DNA of 64,000 nt from Cerasibacillus quisquiliarum (GTDB taxonomy: Bacteria > Bacillota > Bacilli > Bacillales > Amphibacillaceae): positions 407,170 through 471,169 of the forward strand of contig NZ_JACHHA010000001.1 in assembly GCF_014202495.1 (NCBI RefSeq). Reading direction: 5' to 3'. A program made the position numbers and the translations under genes. The notes beneath the pieces are model-generated. The model had not been told where the DNA came from, ran no database searches, and saw only the letters and a list, made by a program, of their open reading frames with translations. Positions 1 through 9,556 of the stretch are shown here, piece by piece (the first letter of the stretch is position 1; each line of letters starts with the position of its first letter).

Positions 1-2774
1 GATCTGGAAAGTCATCACTTGCGTTTGATACGATTTATGCTGAAGGGCAAAGACGTTATGTTGAATCGTTATCAGCCTATGCAAGACAATTTCTTGGTCA
101 GATGGATAAGCCAGATGTCGATTTAATTGAGGGCTTATCACCTGCTATTTCGATTGATCAGAAGACAACGAGCCGCAATCCCCGCTCAACTGTAGGAACA
201 GTGACAGAAATATACGATTATTTACGCCTGCTCTTTGCTCGTATTGGTCGTCCGGTTTGTCCAAAACATGGCATTGAAATTACTTCACAGACGGTTCAAC
301 AAATGGTCGACCGAATAATGGAGTACCCAGAGCGAACGAGATTACAAATTCTCGGTCCGGTTGTTTCGGGACGTAAAGGCGAGCATATTCGTCTCCTTGA
401 AAGGTTAAAACAAGAAGGGTATGTTCGTTTACGTGTAGATAATATGATGCGAGAAGTTACGGAAGAAATTAAACTAGATAAAAATAAAAAGCATTCGATT
501 GAAGTCGTTGTCGATCGTATTATAGTGAAACCAGGTGTCGAAGCTCGTCTTAGTGACTCTTTAGAAACAGCTTTGAAGCTAGGTAACGGGAGAGTTATTG
601 TAGATATCATTGACGAAGAAGAAATCGTATTTAGTGAGCTTCACGCTTGTCCTAAATGTGGCTTTTCAATCGATGAATTAGAACCGCGACTCTTTTCCTT
701 TAATAGTCCATTCGGTGCTTGCCCATCATGTGATGGTCTCGGAACAAAATTAGAGGTGGATGTTGACCTTGTCATTCCTGATTGGAATAAAACATTAAAT
801 GAACATGCAATAGCAGCCTGGGAACCGATTAGTTCAAAATATTATCCACAGTTATTAAAAAGTGTCTGTGATCATTATGAAATCGATATGGATACACCTG
901 TTAAAGATTTACCAGAAGAACAAATGAATATCATCTTATATGGAAGTGGCGACGAGAAAATCCATTTCTACTATGTAAATGACTTTGGTAAAGTCCATGA
1001 TAAAATGATTTATTTCGAAGGTGTCATTAATAATGTTTCTCGCCGTTATCAAGAGACCTCATCAGAATTTACGCGGGAAAACTTAGAAAAATACATGGCA
1101 CAAAAGGCGTGCCCAACATGTAAAGGGTATCGGTTGAAAAAAGAAGCCTTAGCGGTAAAAGTAGCCGGTAAGCATATTAGTGAAGTGACAGATTATGCGA
1201 TTCGTGATGCGAAGAAATTTTTCACATCACTTCAGTTAACGGAAAAAGAGCAACAAATCGCACGATTAATATTACGGGAAATATGCAATCGACTTGATTT
1301 TTTAAATAATGTCGGTTTGGAATATTTAACTTTATCACGTACGGCAGGTACTTTATCTGGTGGTGAAGCACAACGAATACGCTTAGCAACCCAGATTGGT
1401 TCAGCATTAACGGGTGTTTTATATGTGCTTGATGAACCATCCATCGGCTTACATCAACGTGATAACGATCGATTAATACGAACTTTAAAGAATATGAGGG
1501 ATTTAGATAATACATTAATTGTTGTCGAACATGATGAAGATACAATGTTAGCTGCTGACTGGTTAGTTGATATCGGTCCAGGTGCTGGAGAACATGGTGG
1601 TAAGATTGTAGCAAGTGGTCCACCTATGGAAGTGATGGCTGATGATCAGTCATTAACTGGTCAATATTTATCTGGCAAAAAGTATATACCTCTACCGATA
1701 AAACGTCGTCAACCTGATAAACGTTTTATTGAAGTCATTGGCGCGAAAGAAAACAATTTAAAAAATATTCATGTTAAATTTCCTATCGGTTTGTTTACAG
1801 TTGTCACAGGTGTATCTGGATCTGGGAAAAGTACGTTAGTAAATGATATTTTATACAAAGCATTAGCGAAAGCACTATATAAAGGAAAACATCGTCCTGG
1901 TAAACATCGAGACGTAAAAGGTATTGAACATATTGAAAAGGTGATAGATATTGACCAATCACCTATCGGACGGACACCACGTTCAAATCCAGCAACATAT
2001 ACGGGAGTATTCGATGATATCCGTGATGTATTTGCACAAACAAATGAGGCGAAAGTGCGTGGATATAAGAAAGGACGATTTAGCTTTAACGTTAAAGGTG
2101 GGCGTTGTGAAGCATGTCGTGGTGACGGAATTATAAAAATAGAAATGCATTTCTTACCGGATGTTTATGTTCCGTGTGAAGTTTGTCAAGGGAAGCGCTA
2201 TAACCGGGAAACACTTGAAGTCAAATACAAAGGAAAAAACATTTCCGATATATTGAATATGACGATTGACGAGGCGCTAATATTTTTTGAAAATATTCCA
2301 CGGATTAAGCGTAAATTACAAACAATTGCCGATGTAGGTCTCGGTTATATTAAATTAGGTCAACCAGCAACAACGTTATCCGGTGGTGAAGCACAACGTG
2401 TGAAATTAGCAAGTGAATTGCATCGTCGTTCTAATGGTAAATCTTTTTATATTTTAGATGAACCGACGACTGGACTGCATACAGATGATATTAAACGTCT
2501 CTTAAACGTGTTAAATCGCTTAGTTGATAATGGCGATACAGTGTTAGTCATTGAACATAACTTAGATGTCATTAAAACAGCGGATTATATTATTGATTTA
2601 GGTCCAGAAGGTGGAGAAGGTGGCGGAGAAGTGATTGTGACTGGGACGCCAGAAGAAGTTATGGAAGAAGAGCGTTCGCATACAGGTAAATATTTACGTA
2701 AAATTATTGAAAGAGATCAGAAACGGATGGCAAAAGATTTAGAAAAACAGGAACAAAATGTATCACTAGATTAG
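1..2774 (+). CDS. uvrA: UvrABC excision nuclease subunit A (5' end outside window)
   Basis: DNA-damage recognition ATPase of nucleotide excision repair; it works with UvrB and UvrC in the cytoplasm. The reading frame is open from the first bases (codons begin at base 3) and starts inside the first Walker A motif (SGKSS), so the true start lies a few dozen codons upstream. About 923 codons are present against roughly 950 for the family. Visible features are the CPKCG and CPSCDG zinc-finger cysteines, two [11 protein letters not shown] signatures, two Walker B/DEP(S/T) sites and the second Walker A (GVSGSGKST, near base 1810). In Bacillus uvrB normally lies directly upstream. A terminator hairpin follows. 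The ATG at 102 is internal, because conserved UvrA sequence continues upstream of it. Confidence 0.97.
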   Translation, partial: SGKSSLAFDTIYAEGQRRYVESLSAYARQFLGQMDKPDVDLIEGLSPAISIDQKTTSRNPRSTVGTVTEIYDYLRLLFARIGRPVCPKHGIEITSQTVQQMVDRIMEYPERTRLQILGPVVSGRKGEHIRLLERLKQEGYVRLRVDNMMREVTEEIKLDKNKKHSIEVVVDRIIVKPGVEARLSDSLETALKLGNGRVIVDIIDEEEIVFSELHACPKCGFSIDELEPRLFSFNSPFGACPSCDGLGTKLEVDVDLVIPDWNKTLNEHAIAAWEPISSKYYPQLLKSVCDHYEIDMDTPVKDLPEEQMNIILYGSGDEKIHFYYVNDFGKVHDKMIYFEGVINNVSRRYQETSSEFTRENLEKYMAQKACPTCKGYRLKKEALAVKVAGKHISEVTDYAIRDAKKFFTSLQLTEKEQQIARLILREICNRLDFLNNVGLEYLTLSRTAGTLSGGEAQRIRLATQIGSALTGVLYVLDEPSIGLHQRDNDRLIRTLKNMRDLDNTLIVVEHDEDTMLAADWLVDIGPGAGEHGGKIVASGPPMEVMADDQSLTGQYLSGKKYIPLPIKRRQPDKRFIEVIGAKENNLKNIHVKFPIGLFTVVTGVSGSGKSTLVNDILYKALAKALYKGKHRPGKHRDVKGIEHIEKVIDIDQSPIGRTPRSNPATYTGVFDDIRDVFAQTNEAKVRGYKKGRFSFNVKGGRCEACRGDGIIKIEMHFLPDVYVPCEVCQGKRYNRETLEVKYKGKNISDILNMTIDEALIFFENIPRIKRKLQTIADVGLGYIKLGQPATTLSGGEAQRVKLASELHRRSNGKSFYILDEPTTGLHTDDIKRLLNVLNRLVDNGDTVLVIEHNLDVIKTADYIIDLGPEGGEGGGEVIVTGTPEEVMEEERSHTGKYLRKIIERDQKRMAKDLEKQEQNVSLD

Positions 2775-2781
2775 TAAAATA

Positions 2782-2820
2782 AGCGGAGGTAATCAGTCAT
2801 GATTTTCTCCGCTATTTTAA
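2782..2820 (+). terminator. Rho-independent terminator after uvrA
   Basis: Stem AGCGGAG / CTCCGCT around an 18-nt loop, followed by an ATTTTAAA tract, 8 bases after the uvrA stop. Confidence 0.65.
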
Positions 2821-2963
2821 ATACTTAATAGATACAGACGTTAATATTTCCTTTGACATTATAGGCTGAACGATTGATTGTATGAACGTACAGTTTCTTA
2901 ACGTAACGGTTTAAGATAAAGCTCTTCCAAGTTTTTGGAATAGAAAGGAGGCTTACAGTACAT

Positions 2964-3854
2964 TTAATCAAAATAAGGATTTAAGTGGACGAGAACATCA
3001 GCTACTTCTTTATGTTCAGCCATTAATGTTTGTTTTAATTTCTTTGCGATATCATGCCCTGCTTTAACAGAAATAGACGGATCAACGGCTACTTTAATAT
3101 CAATGATGATATAACTGCCATGTGTTCGAGCATAAAGTTGATCGATAACTAAAACGCCTTCAATAGAATGAATGGTCTCGATATATTTTTTTGTCTCATC
3201 TTTTGTAAGAACTTTTTCTAACATAATAGTAGACGATTCTTTTACTAAATCATAACCAACTTTAATAACGATGATTGAGACTAAGATACCCGCAACAGCA
3301 TCCCCATAGACAAGTAGCGGTAATTGTAACGTATCACTTAGCATGGCTGCACTGACACCAAGCAATGCAGCGATTGAAGATAATGAATCAGAACGGTGGT
3401 GCCAGGCATCACTTATGAGTGCTGCACTATTATATTTTTTACCGACGTAATATTTATACTGAAATAATAACTCTTTCATTATAACTGAAATAATTAAAAT
3501 GATGAGTGCTATTCTTGTTGGTGCTTTTGGCATGTCACCTAAAAAAACTTTAAAAGAAGAAATACTCATTTCAATACCGACAACAATTAAAATAAGAGCG
3601 ATAATATTAGAAGCTATATTTTCCGCTTTTCCATGACCATATGGATGTTCCTCATCAGGCGGCTTGTTCGCAATACGCACACCGAATAGGACAATAACGG
3701 AACTAATAATATCTGAAGCAGAATGAATGGCATCTGCAATCAACGCTTTACTACCTGAAAGGAAACCACCGATTCCTTTTAAAATCGTTAACATGACATT
3801 TACGGTAATTCCTATCCATGTAGCGAAGACAATTTTTTTTGTGTTTTTTTTCAC
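2964..3854 (-). CDS. Cation diffusion facilitator family transporter
   Basis: Proton-coupled divalent metal exporter of the CDF family (Zn, Fe, Mn or Co; the substrate cannot be told from sequence). The 296-aa protein has about six hydrophobic segments, the paired metal-site motifs DAIHSASD (residues ~41-48) and DAWHHRSDS (~148-156), and a C-terminal ferredoxin-like cytoplasmic domain ending in a His-containing VHLNP segment. The start is GTG at 3854, chosen because AGGCGGTG lies about 10 bases upstream; an overlapping ATG there is out of frame and stops at once. It is convergent with uvrA and sits alone. Confidence 0.9.
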   Translation of the reverse strand: MKKNTKKIVFATWIGITVNVMLTILKGIGGFLSGSKALIADAIHSASDIISSVIVLFGVRIANKPPDEEHPYGHGKAENIASNIIALILIVVGIEMSISSFKVFLGDMPKAPTRIALIILIISVIMKELLFQYKYYVGKKYNSAALISDAWHHRSDSLSSIAALLGVSAAMLSDTLQLPLLVYGDAVAGILVSIIVIKVGYDLVKESSTIMLEKVLTKDETKKYIETIHSIEGVLVIDQLYARTHGSYIIIDIKVAVDPSISVKAGHDIAKKLKQTLMAEHKEVADVLVHLNPYFD

Positions 3855-4225
3855 ATTATTTCACCGCCTATTTAAGCTAATTTAATCGTATCAGATGTTA
3901 TAGAGGTGGGTCTAGAGCAATGTTATTAGCTTTGTTAAAGATACTATTGTTGAGTCAAGTCTTTTTCCTAAAGCCAAAATATAATCTCCGTTACTCCACA
4001 CGACTCAAATTATTTGATAAAATATATTTGTTAATTAGATGTCAATCAGTATGTATGCATGTTTGGAAATAAGTTTATTTCAATGTATAGTGTGGCATAA
4101 CGAGCATTTACGTTATGAACCATCATTCCCCAGGTTATGGGTGGTTTATAACATGATGAGGAATAAGTTTTGACGATATGGTGATATTTCGCTAATCTTA
4201 ATAGAAAGAAGATAGGGGGAACGTT
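3855..4225. other. 371-bp intergenic region between divergent CDF gene and yojF
   Basis: Holds the upstream regions of both flanking genes. No ORF with coding character is seen. The only marked structure is the inverted repeat at 4112-4152. A clean sigma-A promoter could not be assigned by eye. Confidence 0.5.
4112..4152. repeat. Inverted repeat upstream of yojF
   Basis: Arms GTTATGAACCA (4112-4122) and TGGTTTATAAC (4142-4152) are complementary except for one G-T pair, around a 19-base loop. No T tract follows, so it does not look like a simple terminator. It lies about 75 bases before the yojF start and could be an operator or leader hairpin. Confidence 0.5.
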
Positions 4226-4576
4226 ATGATGAAACGAATAGAGTTAGAAGAAGTTCAACAAACATTAAATACGTTTTTACATAAAGATATTTATATTCAT
4301 TTAGAGACGACGAATGGGGCGTATGCGAGCCATTTTAATGAGTCTATTAATGTCGGTGTATTTATTCGTAATGCAAATGTTTTTTGTACACAAGGAAAGA
4401 TTGTTAAGGATAAAGCACATTATCGTGTTGGATTAAAGACGAAAAATGGCTGGATTTATGCTGAAGGGTTAACACATTGGGAAATTTACGAAGACAAACA
4501 GCTCCTTATGGCAGGGCATGATACAGAAGGACGCTTACTCGTTGCACTCCAATTAAGTGAAACACCATTTAAATAA
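4226..4576 (+). CDS. yojF: YojF family protein (DUF1806)
   Basis: Small 116-aa cytoplasmic protein of the YojF/DUF1806 family. Its biochemical role is not established, but it is encoded directly before the BshB2 deacetylase in Bacillus, as here, which suggests a link to bacillithiol metabolism. No signal peptide or membrane segment is visible. The start is ATG 4226 or the adjacent ATG 4229, preceded by GATAGGGGG. Its stop is 23 bases before the bshB2 start, so the two genes are probably cotranscribed. Confidence 0.8.
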   Translation: MMKRIELEEVQQTLNTFLHKDIYIHLETTNGAYASHFNESINVGVFIRNANVFCTQGKIVKDKAHYRVGLKTKNGWIYAEGLTHWEIYEDKQLLMAGHDTEGRLLVALQLSETPFK

Positions 4577-4598
4577 TAAAAGAAAGGAATGTCACTAT

Positions 4599-5276
4599 AT
4601 GAATAAAGAGAAGCATGTTGTTGTGATTTATCCTCATCCTGATGATGAATCATTTGGTGCGGCAGGTACGATTACCCAATTTCGTAAACAAGGTGTTCCA
4701 GTAACATATTTATGCGGCACACTCGGTGAAATGGGACGTAATATGGGAAATCCAATTATTGCTAACCGGGAGACAGTACCTGAAATACGGAAAAAGGAAC
4801 TTATCAATGCATGCAAATTGTTAGATATAGATCTTCATTTATTAGGTTATCGTGACAAAACATTAGAATTTGAAGATGTTACTGAAGTGGCACTACATAT
4901 TAAGTCTCTTCTAGAAAAGTTACAACCAAGTTTAGTTATTACCCATTATCCAGATCATGCTGTTCACCCAGATCATAATGCGTTAGGAAGAGCGGCTATC
5001 GAGGCAGTTCGATTAATGGATGAGAACTTACGTCCGACAGTGTGGGCACAAGCCATTACAAATACAGCATATGAAGATTTAGGCAAACCCGATATCGTTT
5101 ATGATGTGGAACCGTATTTCGATCAAAAAATGGCAGCGATTCAAGCACATAAAACACAAGCTAGTGGTATTTTAAGCGGTTTTAAACGTAAAGATAAATC
5201 AAATGAGTCATTACGTGAAATAGCGTTAGAGCGACTAGGTAAAGAAGCGTTTTATATTTGGGATTTTAAATCATAA
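4599..5276 (+). CDS. bshB2: Bacillithiol biosynthesis deacetylase BshB2
   Basis: LmbE/PIG-L-like zinc-dependent deacetylase that removes acetyl from GlcNAc-malate (second step of bacillithiol synthesis); it may also act as a bacillithiol-conjugate amidase. The 225-aa protein has the metal-binding PHPDDE motif (residues 12-17) and a second histidine cluster HYPDHAVHPDH (116-126). The ATG at 4599 was chosen because AGAAAGGA lies about 10 bases upstream; the same frame is open further up only by overlapping yojF. It pairs with yojF, as in B. subtilis yojFG. Confidence 0.9.
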   Translation: MNKEKHVVVIYPHPDDESFGAAGTITQFRKQGVPVTYLCGTLGEMGRNMGNPIIANRETVPEIRKKELINACKLLDIDLHLLGYRDKTLEFEDVTEVALHIKSLLEKLQPSLVITHYPDHAVHPDHNALGRAAIEAVRLMDENLRPTVWAQAITNTAYEDLGKPDIVYDVEPYFDQKMAAIQAHKTQASGILSGFKRKDKSNESLREIALERLGKEAFYIWDFKS

Positions 5277-5299
5277 CGATACCATACGGAGGGATATTT

Positions 5300-5659
5300 A
5301 TGTTACAGCGTGGCTTATTATCCATTTTCCTCAATGCTATTGCCTTAATACTCGTATCGAATATATTTGATTCATTTCATTTGGAAGGCTTTGGCACAGC
5401 TTTATTGGCAAGTTTCATTTTAGCTGCCTTAAACACAGTTGTAAAACCGATTCTCATTATTTTGACGTTACCGATTACGGTCATTAGTCTTGGATTATTT
5501 CTATTTGTGATTAATGCTCTTACACTCATGATTACTCAAAGTGTGATGGGACCTTCATTTGTTATTGAAGGCTTTGGTACAGCGATTATTGCAGCAATCA
5601 TTCTTTCTATTATTAATCTCATTTTAAGTAAATTTGTAAAAGATACATTACGGTATTAA
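5300..5659 (+). CDS. yvlD: YvlD-like four-helix membrane protein (phage holin superfamily IV)
   Basis: The 119-aa protein is almost wholly hydrophobic, with four predicted membrane segments and the VKPILIILTLPIT motif (residues ~50-62) typical of the mycobacterial-type 4TM holin superfamily that includes B. subtilis YvlD. The function is unknown; the name reflects topology rather than proven lysis activity. The start ATG is preceded by ACGGAGGG. It lies 23 bases after bshB2 and upstream of hprK. Confidence 0.8.
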   Translation: MLQRGLLSIFLNAIALILVSNIFDSFHLEGFGTALLASFILAALNTVVKPILIILTLPITVISLGLFLFVINALTLMITQSVMGPSFVIEGFGTAIIAAIILSIINLILSKFVKDTLRY

Positions 5660-5747
5660 AAGGGGTATAAAGTCAATGACATATGAATTAACGTATTTAT
5701 GCTATGAATATATTTTAGCTAAGCCTACCACATAGGGGGAAATAAAA

Positions 5748-6686
5748 TTGGCAATTGTACGGACAAAAGATTTGATCGAACATTTTAATTTAACAGTCGT
5801 TGCTGGTAAAGATGGATTACATAGAGAAATCAAAGAAAGTGATATTTCCCGACCTGGTATTGAATTGACTGGTTATTTTAAATATTACCCAAAGGAAAGA
5901 TTACAATTAATTGGTAAAACAGAAATGGCATATTTTTTAGACTTGCCGCTTTATGAACAAAGAAATCGTGCGAATCGTTTATGTACAGATGTAACGCCAG
6001 GCATCGTCATATCGAGAGGAATGGAAGTACCGATACCAATTATTGAGGCGGCGAATCGTTCTGGTGTTCCAGTCATCCGGTCTATTCGTAAGACGACGCG
6101 CGTGATTAGCCGATTAACAAATTATTTAGAAACTAAACTAGCACCACAAACTGCGATTCACGGTGTGCTCGTTGATATTCATGGTGTTGGTGTTCTGATT
6201 ACAGGTAAGAGTGGTATAGGAAAGAGTGAAACAGCTTTAGAACTCGTAAAAAGAGGCCATCAATTAGTTGCTGATGATAGTGTAGAAATTCGTCAAGCTG
6301 ATTATGATACATTAATTGGTAACCCACCACCATTAATTGAATATTTATTAGAAATACGTGGCTTAGGCATTATTAATGTGATGACATTATTCGGGGCAGG
6401 TTCAGTCCGTAAGTTTAAGAAAATATCATTTATAGCTCATTTAGAACAGTGGGATGAAACGAAACAATATGATCGTCTAGGGCTAGAACACCAAAAAATG
6501 AAAATTATGGATGTTGAATTGCCTATGGTGACGATACCTGTTCGTCCAGGAAGAAACTTGGCAGTCATTATCGAAGTTGCAGCGATGAACTTTCGTCTTA
6601 AAAGGATGGGAGTTAACGCAGCAAAAGACTTTACCGATAAACTTAGCCACGTTATAGAAGAAAAAGGTAAAGAAAATTTTGAATAG
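5748..6686 (+). CDS. hprK: HPr kinase/phosphorylase
   Basis: Bifunctional enzyme that phosphorylates HPr and Crh on Ser46 and dephosphorylates them by phosphorolysis, setting carbon catabolite repression through CcpA. The 312-aa length matches the family. The Walker A motif GKSGIGKS is at residues 153-160, followed by the ADDSVEIR segment and the C-terminal signature around [10 protein letters not shown]. The start is TTG 5748, with AGGGGGA 8-14 bases upstream. lgt begins 10 bases after its stop, as in B. subtilis hprK-lgt. One of its substrates, Crh, is encoded about 11 kb downstream. Confidence 0.96.
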   Translation: MAIVRTKDLIEHFNLTVVAGKDGLHREIKESDISRPGIELTGYFKYYPKERLQLIGKTEMAYFLDLPLYEQRNRANRLCTDVTPGIVISRGMEVPIPIIEAANRSGVPVIRSIRKTTRVISRLTNYLETKLAPQTAIHGVLVDIHGVGVLITGKSGIGKSETALELVKRGHQLVADDSVEIRQADYDTLIGNPPPLIEYLLEIRGLGIINVMTLFGAGSVRKFKKISFIAHLEQWDETKQYDRLGLEHQKMKIMDVELPMVTIPVRPGRNLAVIIEVAAMNFRLKRMGVNAAKDFTDKLSHVIEEKGKENFE

Positions 6687-6696
6687 GAGTGTTGTC

Positions 6697-7536
6697 ATGA
6701 CGTGTGATGCACCAACATTAAACCGTGTGTTTATCCAAATTGGTTCAAAAGAAATATACTGGTATGGCGTTATTATCGCCTTTGGATTACTGTTAGGATT
6801 AATTTTAGCAACTAGGGAAGCAGATCGTTTAGGGTTAAAAAAAGATTTAATGGTCGATCTCGTCGTATTTGCCATTCCTGTCTCTATTTTGTTTGCTCGT
6901 ATGTATTACGTTATTTTTCAATGGGAACAATACGCATCTGCCTCGTGGTGGAAAATATTTGCCATTTGGGAAGGTGGTCTCGCCATTCACGGCGCATTAA
7001 TCGGTGCTGTTTTGACTGCAATAATATTCGCTAAAGTTAAAAACGTATCCTTTTGGCAGCTTGCTGATATTGCTGCTCCGAGTCTCATACTTGGACAAGC
7101 AATAGGGCGATGGGGTAATTTTATGAATCAGGAAGCACATGGAGGTCCGATTTCAGAAGCGACCTATGAAAGTTTCCATCAGTATTTACCGGATTTCATT
7201 ATGAATCAAATGTGTATTAACGGCGTAATGTATCATCCGACATTTCTTTATGAATCTGTATGGAATTTACTCGTTTTTGGCTTTTTATTATGGTTCAGAC
7301 GAAAAAATCCATTACGTGGAACTATGTTCTTAAGTTATTTAATCGCTTATTCAATCGGGCGCTTTTTCATCGAACAGATGCGGACAGATAGTCTTTACAC
7401 ATTATTTGGTCATTTTCGAACAGCACAAGTTATTTCTCTACTCTTGATTATCGGTTCAATGATATTAATGATTTATCGTAAAAAATCAGGTCATGTCAAG
7501 TGTCATTATGATGGTAAAAAAGTAGCGAGATCATAG
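6697..7536 (+). CDS. lgt: Prolipoprotein diacylglyceryl transferase
   Basis: Integral membrane enzyme that transfers diacylglycerol from phosphatidylglycerol to the lipobox cysteine, the first step of lipoprotein maturation. The protein is 279 aa with about seven membrane segments and carries the Lgt signature GRWGNF (residues 137-142) followed by NQEAHGG. The ATG at 6697 is preferred over an in-frame TTG at 6679 because TAGGAG lies 7 bases before it and the longer form would overlap hprK. Substrates in this window include the MntA and ZnuA lipoproteins. Confidence 0.95.
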   Translation: MTCDAPTLNRVFIQIGSKEIYWYGVIIAFGLLLGLILATREADRLGLKKDLMVDLVVFAIPVSILFARMYYVIFQWEQYASASWWKIFAIWEGGLAIHGALIGAVLTAIIFAKVKNVSFWQLADIAAPSLILGQAIGRWGNFMNQEAHGGPISEATYESFHQYLPDFIMNQMCINGVMYHPTFLYESVWNLLVFGFLLWFRRKNPLRGTMFLSYLIAYSIGRFFIEQMRTDSLYTLFGHFRTAQVISLLLIIGSMILMIYRKKSGHVKCHYDGKKVARS

Positions 7537-7598
7537 CTTGTCGTTCAGCTGTAACTTTAGTTTATTTGAATATTAGTGTCGTCATTTTATTAATCGCG

Positions 7599-7613
7599 AT
7601 CTTAGTCTAAGAT
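7599..7613. repeat. Perfect 7+1+7 palindrome upstream of ppaX
   Basis: ATCTTAG-T-CTAAGAT lies 36 bases before the ppaX start. It could be a small operator or chance; no matching second copy was noticed in the window. Confidence 0.3.
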
Positions 7614-7649
7614 TTAACATAACATATGTATGAAGAAAGGGCATGATTC

Positions 7650-8285
7650 ATGAAAATCGAATCCATTTTATTTGATTTAGACGGAACATTAATTAATACA
7701 AACGAGCTTATTATCGAGTCTTTTAAGTATACGTTTGATAAATACGGATTAAATTTCACGTTAGAAGAAATCAAATCATTTAACGGTCCACCGCTTTTTG
7801 AAACATTTAATAAAATTGATCCTGAAAAAGCTGAAGAAATGATGGCTGTTTATAGAGAGCATAATCTTAGCCACCATGATGATTATGTAACGGCTTTTCC
7901 AAATGTGATTGAGACAATTGCAGCATTGAAAAATGCCGATATAAACTTGGCTATCGTAACAAACAAAATGGGAAAAGGTGTGAAAATGGGACTAGATTTA
8001 ACTGGGTTAGATCAATATTTTGATACGGTAATTACTTTAGGAGACGTAAAACATGGCAAACCACATCCTGAACCATTAATTAAAGCGATGCAGCTTCTAA
8101 ATGCTAATCCAAAAACGACTTTAATGGTCGGTGATAATTATCATGATATTGAAGCGGGACATCGTGCTGGTGTCATGACGGCAGGAGTAAGTTGGTCTCA
8201 TAAAGGGAGAGCATTTTTAGAAAGTTATCGCCCGACATACATCATCGACGATATGAAGGAATTGTTAGAGATCATTGGAGGTTAA
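7650..8285 (+). CDS. ppaX: Pyrophosphatase PpaX
   Basis: HAD-superfamily phosphatase that hydrolyses the pyrophosphate released when HprK dephosphorylates P-Ser-HPr. The 211-aa protein has motif I FDLDGT (residues 8-13), a cap domain, the KPHPEP segment containing the motif III lysine, and the late GDNYHD motif IV acidic site. The start ATG has GAAAGGG 9 bases upstream. Its position three genes from hprK in the hprK-lgt-ppaX-yvoF run is the basis for calling it PpaX rather than a generic phosphoglycolate phosphatase. Confidence 0.9.
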   Translation: MKIESILFDLDGTLINTNELIIESFKYTFDKYGLNFTLEEIKSFNGPPLFETFNKIDPEKAEEMMAVYREHNLSHHDDYVTAFPNVIETIAALKNADINLAIVTNKMGKGVKMGLDLTGLDQYFDTVITLGDVKHGKPHPEPLIKAMQLLNANPKTTLMVGDNYHDIEAGHRAGVMTAGVSWSHKGRAFLESYRPTYIIDDMKELLEIIGG

Positions 8286-8288
8286 TTT

Positions 8289-8801
8289 ATGCGTAAGACG
8301 AAGCGATATTCTGTGAAAGGGTCAAATTCATTATGGCAAATTTATCGTACCGTTTCGTTTTGGAAAGTTTTCAAAAATGTTATCGTCATCTTCATTGCTA
8401 GATATATGCCTTTTTTAAGTGTGAAAAATTGGTTATATCGTACCTTTTTACGGATGCACGTTGGTAAAAAGACAGCTTTCGCTTTAATGGTCGTTCCTGA
8501 TATTATGTTTCCAGAAAAAATTTCTGTCGGTTCAAATACGATTATTGGCTATAATTCAACGATTCTCGCACATGAATATTTAATTGATGAATATAGACTC
8601 GGTGATGTGAAAATTGGTAGCAATGTGATGATTGGAGCAAATACGACGATTTTACCAGGTGTAACAATAGGAGATGGAGCTGTTGTATCAGCAGCAACAC
8701 TTGTCCATAAAGATGTTCCGGCTGGAGCCTTTGTAGGTGGCAATCCGATGCAACTTATTTATACAAAAGAGGAAATGGAAGCACGCCAAAGGAATAAATA
8801 A
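8289..8801 (+). CDS. yvoF: Acyltransferase with hexapeptide repeats (YvoF-like)
   Basis: A 170-aa left-handed beta-helix acyltransferase of the LbH/maltose-galactoside acetyltransferase type. The hexapeptide repeats run over roughly residues 75-150 (for example VKIGSNVMIGANTTILPGV), and the basic N-terminal region is consistent with membrane association. The acceptor is unknown. It begins 3 bases after the ppaX stop with GGAGG overlapping the ppaX end, so it is translationally linked. The B. subtilis homologue YvoF occupies the same place. Confidence 0.85.
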   Translation: MRKTKRYSVKGSNSLWQIYRTVSFWKVFKNVIVIFIARYMPFLSVKNWLYRTFLRMHVGKKTAFALMVVPDIMFPEKISVGSNTIIGYNSTILAHEYLIDEYRLGDVKIGSNVMIGANTTILPGVTIGDGAVVSAATLVHKDVPAGAFVGGNPMQLIYTKEEMEARQRNK

Positions 8802-8837
8802 GCATTTCTTTGAGTGAAAAGAAAGGGTGCGATTCAA

Positions 8838-9380
8838 TTGCAAATACCAACGGGGATTTTACCAGCCATCCGAAGAATGAAAGACTTTGAAGAAGCCTTA
8901 CAGACAACGTCAAAATATGTTATTTTTTTAGAAACGAAATTATCACAATTAACTCAACTTGTTCGACATGCTAGACGTTGTCGTAAAAAGGTATTAATCC
9001 ATTTTGATCTTATTCAAGGTTTAAAAGCTGATGAACATGGTATGGAATTTCTTATTCACGTGATTAAACCTGATGGTGTTTTATCAACGCGTGGCAATGT
9101 GATACAACTCGCAAAGAAGCATCACCTATTAGCTATTCAGCGCATGTTTTTACTTGATAGTCTCGCCTTAAAAAATAATATAAAACTCGTTAAACGGTCA
9201 CAGCCTGACTGTATTGAAGTCCTACCTGGGCTTGTGCCAACTATGATTCAAATGGTCCAGAAAGAAACAGGATTACCAATCATTGCTGGCGGATTAATTC
9301 GCCAGCAAGAGGATATTACAACTGCTCTTAAAGCCGGAGCTATTGCTGTATCAACGTCAGAACGCCATTTATGGCAGTAG
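8838..9380 (+). CDS. glpP: Glycerol uptake operon antiterminator GlpP
   Basis: Glycerol-3-phosphate-responsive RNA-binding antiterminator that lets transcription pass the terminator in glp leaders. The 180-aa protein starts with the family pattern ILPAIRRMKDFEEA and has a TIM-barrel-like fold with the HFDLIQGLKADEHG segment and a terminal phosphate-binding-like GGLIR region. The TTG at 8838 is chosen because AAAGGGTG lies 9 bases upstream and the protein then aligns with the usual GlpP N-terminus; a longer frame from GTG 8814 has no ribosome binding site. Its likely target, the glpD leader, lies directly downstream. Confidence 0.88.
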   Translation: MQIPTGILPAIRRMKDFEEALQTTSKYVIFLETKLSQLTQLVRHARRCRKKVLIHFDLIQGLKADEHGMEFLIHVIKPDGVLSTRGNVIQLAKKHHLLAIQRMFLLDSLALKNNIKLVKRSQPDCIEVLPGLVPTMIQMVQKETGLPIIAGGLIRQQEDITTALKAGAIAVSTSERHLWQ

Positions 9381-9394
9381 CTGTATGAATTCTT

Positions 9395-9422
9395 TTGTTT
9401 GAATAGAAACTTATGTTATACT
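9395..9422 (+). promoter_or_regulatory. Probable sigma-A promoter of glpD
   Basis: TTGTTT (9395-9400), 16-bp spacer, TATACT (9417-9422). Transcription would start near 9429, about 35 bases before the leader terminator. Confidence 0.6.
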
Positions 9423-9462
9423 ATATTTATCAAGTAAATATAAATGGTCGGAGAAATGGAGA

Positions 9463-9516
9463 AACCGCAAATATACTAATTGAGTAAAGTTAGTATATTT
9501 TGCGGTTTTTATTTTT
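9463..9516 (+). promoter_or_regulatory. GlpP-controlled leader terminator of glpD
   Basis: A long stem pairs ACCGCAAATATACTAA with TTAGTATATTTTGCGGT and is followed by a T-rich run, placed between the promoter and the glpD start. In B. subtilis the glpD leader carries such a terminator, which GlpP with glycerol-3-phosphate overrides. The neighbouring glpP gene makes the same control very likely here. Confidence 0.88.
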
Positions 9517-9556
9517 CCTAAAATATGTAAAATTTAAATCGATAGGAGATAGTAAG

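Noticed and set aside
9500..9556. Longer N-terminus for GlpD
   Set aside because: It would start within the GlpP-controlled terminator stem; the ATG at 9557 has a proper ribosome binding site.
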